64,000 nucleotides of DNA, from positions 42,550,420 to 42,614,419 of the forward strand of contig NC_073745.1 in assembly GCF_029784135.1 (NCBI RefSeq), read 5' to 3'. Each line of letters starts with the position of its first letter. The stretch's first letter is position 1. The stretch comes from Toxorhynchites rutilus septentrionalis (taxonomy: Eukaryota; Arthropoda; Insecta; Diptera; Culicidae). The notes below the pieces were generated by a model. It ran no database searches. It saw nothing but the letters and a program-made list of their open reading frames with translations, and was not told the origin of the DNA. The translations under genes and the position numbers were made by a program. Of this stretch, positions 55,354 through 64,000 are shown piece after piece.

Positions 55354-56639
55354 CTAAGTATATTCAATGTAATTGGGTGTTTTTTTCTTTCTACAATTAC
55401 TATTAATCGGATGTTTTATTTCACCAGGTTCATCGACCAATTCAATAGATTGATTGATCAATGAAGCATTATTGACAAAATAATTAAATTTAGAAGCTAT
55501 TATCTGTTCAGACTGTTCAAGTGTACCATTAAAAGTTATGGACCGCGGTTTGCTATTATTAGGTTTCAATAGGGATTTCAAAATTTTCCATAACTCTTTG
55601 CTGTTGCTTTGATGCTGATCAATCTTCCTCTGAATATATTCACAACGAGTTTTCTTAACAGATTGTGAATATTTATTTCGCGCGTTCGTGTACATATTCC
55701 AATGTTTTTGATTATTAGTTCTACGAAATTTATTGTACCACCTGTCTCTCTTACGTTTGAGACGCAAAAGATCCAAATTGTACCAGCTGTTCGAGTTTTT
55801 CACACCTACAAACGTTTGCGTAGCTAATCGATTGGTACACGTTTTCAAGACATCAGTTAGAACAGCTGCTGATTCATCTAAATTACTCGCCCCGAATGGA
55901 AAATCCAGGCTCCTCAACACAAGATTCGAGAAGGCATGTTTCGAATATTTCCTCCAGGACTTTAATTTCACAAAATCATCGTTATTAACGAAATTATCTA
56001 CTACATTAATAACTAAGGTCTCATGATCGGTTATTTTTAAATTTGTATCAGTGGCAGAGCAAACTGTATCAAAATTGGAATAAACATGATCAATTAAAGT
56101 TTTACTGTGCCTGGAAATACGCGTAAAATCATTTACTGTTTGTTTTAAATTGAAGAAGTCTGCTAAACGCTTCAAATAGTTTGAATTATGATTATCTCGC
56201 CAATTGATATTGGAATCACCAGCCAATATATTTAATATGCTGGAATCAAGGAACATTTCTAGCCAATTTTCTAAAATTTCAACAAAACGTTGGTCACTGG
56301 AGCTTGGAAATGATACAAAACAACATAGTTACCCATCTTCATGCCACATTCAACTGTAATGCCCAAAAACCAGTTTCCATCAACAACTTCGCTGAGGCGA
56401 ATATTGAATTGAACTGATTCTCTGACATAAATAGCAACACCGCCAGTATGTCTAGAATGTGCTAGACAAGCAGCAACACTATATCCCGGAACACTATACT
56501 GATCAAACGATTCTATTTCAACGATGTGTGTTTCCGACAAGAGGACCAAAAGTGGACGCTTTTCAACAATCTGACGTAAAGCTACGTAGTTTGTTGACAG
56601 TCCCGCAATATTCAAATACAAAATGTAATATTGGTTCAC
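55354..56639 (-). pseudogene. CR1/L2-like endonuclease and linker, one break
   Basis: The AP-like endonuclease starts at 56639 (YYILYLNIAGLSTNYVALRQ) with LSETHIVE and GGVAIYVRESVQF. A frame change near 56265 leads to AGDSNINWRDNHN (GDFNIW type), TLIDHVYSN and KITDHETLVI (SDH-type end). A basic linker of about 170 residues with YNKFRRTNNQKHW follows. The enzyme would nick target DNA for retrotransposition. Confidence 0.75.
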
Positions 56640-56799
56640 AATTCGTCCGGAACCTGGTTGCTATTTACTGAAATGCAAGCTGTTTTTTTTTTCAAATCAA
56701 AAAGTCTTTGATACACTGAACATTCTGAGCTAAATGCGGCATGATTGACGTCCAAATTCATTTTCCGTTCTCTATTTATTTTCAAACAATTAACAGGGT

Positions 56800-57161
56800 T
56801 CAATACAGTTGACCTGCACACTCAGATGTTATGTGTTTCTGACTACACCTAGAGCACGTTTCACAATTTTGTTTGCAATCCGTGCTCTTGTGTCCGAATT
56901 CTCCGCATTTGAAGCATCGCAACACATTTATCGCGGGGACTACATTTAATAAACTATTGTATGTGTCAACATCTATTTCAATTACAGCACTAAACTTGTT
57001 ATATGTGAAGCGTGGATTTTCGTATACTTTTAAAACTTTTACGTCTTTCATTGCAATGTCTTCATTTTGACTTTTGAGATAATCAATGAAGACATCGGAG
57101 GAATGCTGATCGCAAAAGAGTTCAAAAGAGTTGTTTGTTTATTTATTGTGCTTGAATATGA
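56800..57161 (-). pseudogene. CR1/L2-like ORF1 zinc-knuckle segment, truncated by Tc1
   Basis: In the minus frame, LFCDQHSSDVFIDYLKSQNE leads to FKCGEFGHKSTDC and CSRCSQKHITSEC, two CCHC-type knuckles. The frame begins abruptly at the Tc1 insertion at 57162; I could not find its N-terminal part beyond the Tc1 element. Confidence 0.7.
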
Positions 57162-58540
57162 TAATTTCAGCTGTCCAGTTTCTATAAGACCATTTCAAAA
57201 TTATAAAGTATTATGAATGAAAAATTCAAAACGATCGGCTGATTTACATGTCAATAATTGGCAACCTTGCCATTTTGGCTAATAAATAACCTGTAAAATT
57301 TGTATTGGAATACTATTTACCAAATGTTGCTGAGCGAATTTCTCGATATTTTTTCATGTTTCTGAAATTGCGACCTTGAGCTCTTCAATCGTGGTGTACC
57401 GTTTTCCCTCAGTGTAGATTCTGTGTACAAGGATCCTCCTATGATTTTCAGCAGGATTCAAATCTAGAAAGCGAGCCGACCAGTCCAGTAAATTAAGTTT
57501 TTGGTCCTTAATTCATTGCTTAGTTTTCTTGCTGATATGAATAGTAGCATTGTTTTTGCTGGAATGTGATTTTTTGGGACGATACCCACGCAACAAACGG
57601 TAGGAGAGAGGATTCCAGAACATGTATGTAATCCTTGAATGATGTGAAAGCTATCTTGAGCTTTCCGGTTGCACAGAATCCCGCCCAAAACATGCACGAG
57701 TCTCCACCAAAATTCCTGGTTAAAAAATACTGTTCCTTTTTCCGTAAATCACGCCAGTACCCGTTGAAACCATCAGGACAATCCAAATTGAACTTGTTTT
57801 TGTCAGTGAAGATAACCTGTACATTGAAAAACTTTTCGTTATTGTATATAGCAAAATGTATTCTTTTGGAAACATTCGTTGTCATAACATACCATGTCCC
57901 ACTGTCGCTTCATGTGAGCTTTGGCAAAACTCGAATGTCTTCCGATGTCAACCCTTTAAAACCTTCTTATGTGAGGATTTTTCATCAAAACTTGATGAAT
58001 TGTTACCCGGGTAACATTTAAATTGAAATATTGTTTTATTTGCATATGCGATTTTATGGTATTTGAAGCCGTTCTAGCTATTTCCCGCTTATCCCGGTCA
58101 GAGAGCTTAGATTTACGTGGAGCTCTCTCCTTCTTATCGTATCCTTGAGAATTCGTCAAAAAATTGAGCACTCTATTTGATGGGATCGTCCAATCCGACG
58201 AGAAATTTCTCTGATACCAACGTCTTCTTGGTGAAATGCATCGATTTGTCCTTCTTTTCCCTCCGTGAGCACTTTTCCCTTCGGCATTTTCCAGATTCAT
58301 TGATCAAAACAACTAAAACAACAAAAAATGTAGCTGGTTTTATAGAAACTTGACACTTGGAAAATACAAAAACATTCGTTTACGCTCAGCGCTTGCACAC
58401 ACACACATATGAAAATCATGCAGTGTATGGTAGTCACCAATGCCAATAAACTAGAATATAAGTTGAAGCATTGTTTGTTTACAATGGTACAAAGCAGCAA
58501 GATCATCATCTGGTCTTATGGAAGTTGGACAGAGTGTATA
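57162..58540 (-). mobile_element. Tc1-type DD34E-like transposon
   Basis: Body about 57164-58538. Inverted ends read TACACTCTGTCCAACTTCCA (right, inverted) and ATTTCAGCTGTCCAGTTTCT (left), both followed by TAAGACCA; TA flanks are present. It lies in ORF1 of the CR1/L2-like element. The transposase is disrupted. Confidence 0.75.
57305..58300 (-). pseudogene. Tc1 transposase, frameshifted
   Basis: The N-terminal helix-turn-helix region (58300-57956) has KLSDRDKREIARTASN and VTIHQVLMK. The catalytic part (57885-57520) has IFTDKNKFNLDCPDG with the first Asp, then WRDLRKKEQYF and CMFWAGFCATGKL. At the second catalytic Asp (family FQQDNA) the sequence reads FQQ then AAACAAT, so the Asp codon is lost with a frameshift. 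The last Glu block resembles SARFLDLNPAENHRRIL. It is inactive by at least two frameshifts. Confidence 0.75.
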
Positions 58541-59009
58541 GCCGATCCAACATCTATTCACAATATCTTCTCCTTTCTGGTCCTTTCTTTCTGACGAGAC
58601 CTACTTGATCCAGGATGCTAATAACTGGCACTTTACTGGCTTTACGTCCCCTACAAAGGAGGTGTGCGATCATGTAACGAAGACTGTGAACCCTTCCGAC
58701 GTCCCTTACCCGTGATCGACAGGAAGAAAATGACAAATCACAAACATATCCTCTGTTCGAAGGCCATGAAAGAGCTAAGGAACATGCTGACATTTATCGG
58801 CCATTTCTAAGATTTCGGTCAACTGCCGTAAGTCAGCCCGGCAGGGCGTCGAGGCATTTTGATTTGATTTAAGGAAAATTTGTTCCATTGAATTATCGTT
58901 TGTAGAATTTTTCATCGCCTTTTTCACGAAACTAAAAAATGCATACGTGATTGTACGATCAAAGGCGATAAAAATGGTAATAAATAATTTCTATGAATAT
59001 ACTAGCTGA
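58541..59009. other. Non-coding stretch
   Basis: A forward reading at 58690-58800 (RRPLPVIDRKKMTNH, then KELRNMLTFIGHF) vaguely recalls an LTR-element pol fragment, but I could not place it in a domain. Confidence 0.3.
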
Positions 59010-59440
59010 TCCGGCAAACTTCGTCCCGTCCAAAATGTATATGTATGGGAGGCCCCCGTTCGAAAGGGGAGGGGGAGTGTCGAACTACAATAGAGAAGTC
59101 TATCGATCCCTAAATCCTATATATGCTAAGTTTGATTCCATTTGTTTGATTAGTTCTCGAGTTGGTTAGCATTCTCCCTCCTCCCTATTTAAAGAGGGGA
59201 AGGGAGTGTCAAACCACCATTAAAACATTTGTTGCTCCCTAAAAACTCCACATGCCAAATTTGGTTCCGTTTGCTTGATTAGTTTTCGAGTTATGCAGAA
59301 ACTCGTCTTTCATTTGTATGGCAGCCCCCCCGAAGAAAGGGGGGAGGAGTATCTCACTACCATAGAATCATTTATTGCACCCTAAAACCTTCACATGCTA
59401 AATTTCGTTTCATTTGCTTGATCCGATGACTCCATGAGGG
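59010..59440 (+). repeat. Dispersed repeat with three tandem units of about 135 bp
   Basis: Each unit contains a G/C-rich block (CCCCC...AGGGG...GGAGTGTC), then CACATGCYAAATTTGGTTCC-like and TTTGCTTGATTAGTT words. It opens with CTAGCTGATCCGGCAAACTT, a word seen in repeats of many insects. I do not know its mechanism of spread; Helitron-like and MINE-type models are possible. Confidence 0.65.
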
Positions 59441-59620
59441 CCATAAACTCGTGCACGGAAACCCTACAGGCAGATACCCTACAAATCGTGTTGTATAGTG
59501 CTGAATGACGAATCCTACGTAAAAGCCGACTTCCACCAATTCTCTGGACAGAAACATTACGTCGTCAAATTCAAAAATGTCGAAATTTGCGAGGGAACTT
59601 CTGATCTGTAGGCGATTTTC
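59440..59620 (+). pseudogene. DD37E-like transposase fragment around the first catalytic Asp
   Basis: ARKPYRQIPYKSCCIVLNDE, then SYVKADFHQFSGQKHYV aligns with the family 2 transposase region RARKLYTEML...MDDETYVKADF. It is more diverged than copies A and B, so it comes from another DD37E family. Only about 55 codons remain. Confidence 0.55.
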
Positions 59621-59650
59621 GGGTGTGAAGCAGTGAGTGTTTTTTGGTTG

Positions 59651-61302
59651 GGGAAGAAGAAATCCATTATTTTCTCGGTAGCTGACTGTAGTTATCGATA
59701 TCTCGCGTAATATAGATCATTCAATTTCAAGTTTATGATCGTTGTCCTATACTTCAGCAAGATTTAGTCAATTTTCGGAGATTCGTCGAGAGTAACGGAC
59801 TGAGTGTAGACCCCAGCAAGTGCTCAGTTATTACTTACACCAGGAGAGCTCAGCCGATAACTTTCGACCATAGGCTGGAAGGTACGGATCTACAATGAGT
59901 AGAGTATGTTCGAGACTTAGGCGTGACGATGGATCAATCCCTCACGTTTAACTTCCACCTAGAACGAATAGTCAAGCAAGCGCTGCAACTATTTGCTCTC
60001 ACTTTTGGGCAAGAATTCACTGACCCGCATGTCATTCTGAGGATCTACACCAGCCTTGTACGGTCTAAACTCGACTTTGCGAGTGTAGTGTGGCGACCGC
60101 AATATACGATCTGCATATCCAAAGATTAGAAAATGTCCAGAAAAAGTTCCTGAAGTTTGCGCTGAGGAACTTAGGATGGAGAGGAGAACACCTGCCAGTA
60201 TACGAAGATCTCTGCTGTTTAGTAGACCTGGATACTATCAAAAGTAGACACAGAATGGCGGATATGACTTTCTTCCGTAAACTATTGAGCGGACGGATAA
60301 GCAGTCCGTGTCTCTACGAACGGATTAATTTTAACGCCAGTCCCGTTTCTCTTCGTCGTCGGAGGGTTTTTGATCCACCTCTGAGGTCCAGAAATTACAC
60401 CTAGTACGAACCTACAACTCGATTCATGCGTCAGTTCAACATGCTGCAAGAAGTGATTTCCATAAATATGTCAACAGAAGAAATTCGAAGAAGACTACGA
60501 TTATTTTTAAGAGGTCAACTAAATGTATAAGTGGTGATGTGTTTTATTTCTGTTTCCATGTTTAGTTTTTATGATGAGTTTTATTTTCCATGTTTAGTTT
60601 TTAAGAAAGATAACGGGCTTGCAGCCTATAATCTAATGAACATTGCAATAATCCTCGTTGTAAAGGGGACATTTCAAACTAAATGAAATCTTTTGCTCTT
60701 TTTTGTTTATTCTATTCAGTTGTGAATTACAGGGTGTTAACCATAGAAGTCAACAAAGAGATAATTCGATAAATTTTACAATTTTTTCTTTTATAAAGGC
60801 GAAAATACAAGCCAGAGTAATTGTGAATGGAGTTGATTGGTGCCGATACTGTAACAGTAAAATACGTGCAATTTATTCTTTTTTATTCTAACTTATTCCT
60901 TAATTATTTATTTTTTCAATTTAGTGCAATACACTAAACTCAGATCTCTAACGTAAAAAACGGTCCGCTGGAAGCTAGCGATTGACCAGAAACGTCCAGA
61001 CTTGGCAAACAGATGACGTGTTGTGTTTCATCAGGACAACGCAAGGTCACAAAATTCCGCTTGGTGGGGATGCGAGGCGATTACCACCTTTTTCTCGAAA
61101 TAAAAAAAATTCTAATAATTTGCTAGAGTTTTTTGTCAATAAGGATCTATACTTCTATGAGAGAGGCGTTATGAAGCTACCTCTAGAATGGCAACAAATG
61201 TTACAACAAAACGGTGCATATTTAACCAAAAATCAGATAATCCGACCCATGTTAAAAAAAACGTTTTGAATTTCATGCAAAAATAATGGATTTCTTTTTC
61301 CC
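59651..61302 (+). mobile_element. mariner copy 2, degraded and split by a retrotransposon fragment
   Basis: Left end GGGAAGAAGAAATCCATTAT is mirrored at the right end (AAATAATGGATTTCTTTTTCCC, inverted). Between them are the 5' region shared with copy 1, an N-terminal reading (MEVNKEIIR type) at 60750, the same TGCCGATACTGTAACAG word, and the catalytic FHQDNAR-like block in broken form (CFIRTTQGHKIP) at 61030. A non-LTR fragment occupies about 59750-60690. Stops are frequent. Confidence 0.7.
59761..60404 (+). pseudogene. Non-LTR reverse transcriptase C-terminal fragment inside mariner copy 2
   Basis: The reading GLSVDPSKCSVITYTR, a stop near 59896, VRDLGVTMDQSLTFNFHLE, SLVRSKLDFASVVWRPQY, a one-base loss near 60100, then IQRLENVQKKFLKFAL and KLLSGRISSPCLYERINF follows the order of the region after the RT palm in I/Jockey/R1-group elements. 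It is 5'-truncated and has no catalytic residues. Confidence 0.65.
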
Positions 61303-61334
61303 TAGCCTAAAATTATCACGCGTTTATGCAACAG

Positions 61335-61445
61335 CACCAGTGGCTATGTAGATAGCGTGGCTGTGTAAAACATTCCATGCATTCCATCCGGCCTTGGTTC
61401 GATCTCCGTTGACATCGATTGGACTTTTTTCTGGATCCATCCCAA
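61335..61445 (+). mobile_element. Diverged tRNA-derived SINE head
   Basis: TGGCTATGTAGATAGCG (61341-61357) and GGTTCGATCTCC (61396-61407) stand where boxes A and B would, about 55 bases apart. The body after it does not match the other two SINEs, so it may be a separate family or a tRNA pseudogene. Confidence 0.4.
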
Positions 61446-61503
61446 GCTGAAGTTCAGTCTGCGACACATGCAAACGTTGTAGTGCTTTTGAAAAAGGTGC
61501 TTT

Positions 61504-62794
61504 TAACGGGTGTTACATAAAAAATGAGAATTTTTTCAATCACATATAATTTTTTTTTATTTTTTTTTCATCGATTTCAGTATTTTTTATTAATAACATA
61601 ATGTATTTTCTTCAAAAAAAAGTCAGTGAATGTTTGAGTAAGGGCCGTGGTCTGCTGTTCGACGCAACTTTGTCGCGATGATCTCACAAGAACGTTGTAC
61701 GGCTCTTACGTCCATTTTCCGGATACAATTCCGGATTCTTGTAGTCAGTTGCTTCGTGTCATTGGCCCTCCAATTGTTTTTATACACTAGGGCACTGAGT
61801 GAGCCAAAGAAATTCTCTATTGGGCGGCACTGGGTTTTGATCTTTCGGCACGAACGGTATCTTTTTCTCCTCAAGATACGCCAGCGTCTTCTTGGCGTAA
61901 TGGGAAGACGCCTTGTCCGACCAGAAGACGTACTTCCCATCCGCGTGATGCTCGTTCAGGAACGGCAGCAGGATTTTATCGAGGCACTCTTCTCGATAGA
62001 TTTGTTGGTTGATTGCCATATCGCTCGGCTTAAACCAAGGCTTTGAAATGCCTCGGTCGGAAATGGCGATGTACAACATAACCTTTTTTTTTCAAACTTG
62101 TGCTCGAACTTGTATTTCACTTCAGGCGGTGTGGATGACTTGTCGCTGGAGTAGTAATTATCATTTCCTGGAATATGCGTTTTGGACAGCGGAAAATAGC
62201 TTTCGTCGTCCAGAACGAAAGACGTCCCGCGGTATTTTTTGGTCATCCACGGACACTGTGATTTAACCGTCTCAATCTGCACCTCCGTGCACTCCGGCGA
62301 CCTCGTCTTCTTCCTGCAGACGATTCCTTCCATCTTGAGGGTCCGATGGATCAATACGTGGGAGCAGCCATATTTCCGACCGGCGTCACGCAGGCTGGTT
62401 GCGTCCTTGTTGTCAAACAGCTTTTTTAACGATGTCTTCCTCTGCTTCGTCATTATCGTCACCGGACGACCACTTCCGACCTTCCGCTCTACGTTCAGGG
62501 AACTCAAGATACGATATACCGTACTGACAGGTACATTTTCTTCCTTAAAGTGTGCCACCGTGAACTTTTTTCCTTGCTGGAAATGCGTTTCGTAGAACCG
62601 TACAACGTTCTTGTGAGAGCATCGCGACAAAGTTGCGTCGAACAGCAGACCACGGCCCTTACTCAAACATTCACTGACATTTTTTTGAAGAAAATACATT
62701 ATGTTATCAATCAAAAAATACTGAAATCGATGAAAAAAAAAAATTTTTTTATATGTGATTGAAAAAATTCTCATTTTTTATTTAGCACCCGTTA
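61504..62794 (-). mobile_element. DD37E transposon, family 1, rearranged copy with long terminal inverted repeats
   Basis: Body 61506-62792, TA on both sides, ends ACGGGTGTTA and AGCACCCGT. Left 61506-61702 and right 62598-62792 are near-identical inverted copies of the element's 3' end, so the normal 5' end with the start codon is missing. The junction falls on TTGTACGG, a word shared by the transposase start and the inverted transposase end. Confidence 0.85.
61623..62600 (-). pseudogene. DD37E transposase (family 1), start lost and two frameshifts
   Basis: Coding similarity to the intact copy begins at VRFYETHFQQGKKF (62600) after the rearrangement; the first 11 codons are gone. An enlarged A run near 62087 (KFEKKRLCC) shifts the frame; the next frame has DRGISKPWFKPS and FWSDKASSHYAKK. 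About 14 bases are missing near 61830 before RPIENFFG, shifting frame again to the natural end (GPYSNIH). The first catalytic Asp (FVLDDESYF), second Asp and last Glu are still recognisable. Confidence 0.85.
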
Positions 62795-64000
62795 TTCGTT
62801 CATTTTATCCTTCAGCACACGAAAAAGCATTTTTTTCTGCCGAAGATGAAATATGTTCTGCCAAAGCTAGTTTAGGTGTAGGTAAAATCCTGTGTTATTT
62901 GATAACAACGCTTGATTTTAAATGATTGATTGATTGATTATGATTGTTTTCGCAATTATTATTGAAGTATGAAGTTCACGAAAATTCCAGATTACACATG
63001 TTTCCTGGTGCCCACGAAAAGTAACACATATCTAATCTAACGATTTTTCATCATTACTGTGCGCTGTATGTTGTTATTTACGCCACCGCAGACGCTGACG
63101 TCCCTGGCGTGAACACGATGGATATATGATGGATGTGTAGTTATCCATACCTATCAGCCGACAGATAGGCAGGCATGCGGGCAGGCAGGCGATGTGTCAG
63201 TGAAAATGCTTTCCTTCTTCATCAGTGGTTTCTTTTCGCTTTGCCGGTCGGTTTCGGTTGGCAGGAGTATGGCGCCTCAGTGTCATAACGAATCCTGCTG
63301 GGAAAATGGTACGATTTTTGCGGGATGTGAAATCCCAACCAACGCGTGTGCTTCGTGTTTCATCCGCTGGCATTATCGATCCCCAGGGTAGATCGCTCTG
63401 CACCCGGGATGCTGGTTACTGTTGACCTATTTTTTCTTTATTAAAAAATCAGTGTGATGTTGGGGGCTGTTTCATTATTACTTACATGGAAATATGATAC
63501 GTTCAGATCCTAAATGAAGATGTATGAATTGGACCGAATCAGCATGGAAATGATGATCCCCGAGATGGAAAGAAATTGGTCCAACCAAAAGTAACTGCAA
63601 TGTTTCGCATCCGGAGAGAAGTTACGCAAAATGTGAACCGTCGTCTCATGTCTTGCCAATCCGGTACAATTTCGCCAGACTTGTGTCAAAGTTCTGACTA
63701 ATCCTATATTTAAACATTTCGTTTCCCGTTTCGTCGTTCGGCCACGTGCCATCCTTCGGATGGATCATAACTTAGACAGCGAGATCTAGCAAACATCTCA
63801 ACCGAATCGTCATCTGTCTTCGATGAGGACTCAACGGGAGGGCGGAATAATCGAGTCTCGGCTCTGCTTTACAGCGAACTACGAACGGCAAAAAATAAAT
63901 AAAATAAATGAATAAAAATAAACATTTTGCGAGAAAGGAACCGAACGGATCACTCCGCCGCATTTGGGCTCTCATTGCTTATTCCGGGAAGAATAAAAAT
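62795..64000. other. Non-coding region to the right edge
   Basis: Small simple repeats, (ATTG)n at about 62925-62940 and GCAGGC runs at 63170-63190, are the only features. Frames of 60-80 codons on both strands show no domain. Confidence 0.45.

Larger units (their letters stand above)
54403..57161 (-). mobile_element. CR1/L2-like non-LTR retrotransposon, body
   Basis: From right to left on the minus strand it has an ORF1 zinc-knuckle segment, an endonuclease and a reverse transcriptase. It is cut by a Tc1 element at 57162, by the SINE at 52844-54402, and continues to about 52560. It is AT-rich and carries many indels. The clade is judged by resemblance of TLIDHVYSN and SKTKYMVISR blocks and could be another relative of CR1. 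Confidence 0.7.

Noticed and set aside
58690..58800. Possible LTR-element pol fragment
   Set aside because: The resemblance is short and lacks any catalytic motif, so no element was called.
1..64000. Endogenous viral elements, CRISPR arrays, defence islands
   Set aside because: I looked for viral polymerase or nucleoprotein motifs and for regularly spaced short repeats and saw none; the window is eukaryotic.

Overview
The window looks like a piece of a culicine mosquito genome, most likely Aedes aegypti or a close relative. It is AT-rich, has no operon structure, ribosome binding sites or dense coding, and nearly all coding-like sequence belongs to insect transposable elements (TEs): ITm DD37E transposons, mariner, Tc1, a BEL/Pao LTR element, non-LTR elements of the Jockey, I, RTE, R1 and CR1/L2-like groups, a tRNA-derived SINE, and many palindromic short elements (MITEs). 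The species call rests on recalled family resemblance, not a search. I found no host protein-coding gene I would defend; one weak candidate frame lies at 46664.

Layout. 1-1.2 kb: start of a Jockey/Juan-like ORF1 on the minus strand. 1.2-2.7 kb: 621-bp AT-rich tandem units joined to a Tc1 transposase remnant. 5.0-8.0 kb: a dead mariner split by a TTAA-flanked double palindrome that itself holds a MITE with a 9-bp target duplication. 8.4-10.2 kb: 5'-truncated I-like retrotransposon with an intact RNase H frame. 13.0-14.3 kb: an intact DD37E transposon; 14.35-17.55 kb: an RTE element inserted one base from its end. 18.2-21.4 and 24.2-26.9 kb: two related repeat-rich elements in opposite orientation around about 3 kb of GC-richer unique DNA. 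27.96-31.63 kb: internally deleted BEL/Pao element with two near-identical LTRs. 32.5 kb: near-perfect palindrome. 33.4-35.1 kb: non-LTR remnant split by a second type of DD37E transposon. 37.7-40.4 kb: hAT-like element holding a pogo-like element that holds a third copy of the 18-26 kb family. 41-46.6 kb: mostly unique non-coding DNA. 47.0-52.4 kb: nearly complete R1-clade retrotransposon. 52.6-57.2 kb: CR1/L2-like element on the minus strand, split by a SINE that is split by a DD37E transposon, and cut in its ORF1 by a Tc1 element at 57.2-58.5 kb. 59-61.3 kb: a repeat, a DD37E-like fragment and a second mariner holding a retrotransposon piece. 61.5-62.8 kb: a rearranged DD37E element with about 195-bp terminal inverted repeats.

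The elements form an insertion history rather than a pathway. At least six nestings can be ordered from target-site duplications. The most unusual structures are the DD37E element whose 5' end was replaced by an inverted copy of its 3' end at an 8-bp microhomology, the three-level mariner stack, the R1 element with a TAATG ORF junction, and histone-mRNA-type 3' stem-loops in or near the MITE family. No CRISPR array, prokaryotic system or endogenous viral gene was recognised.
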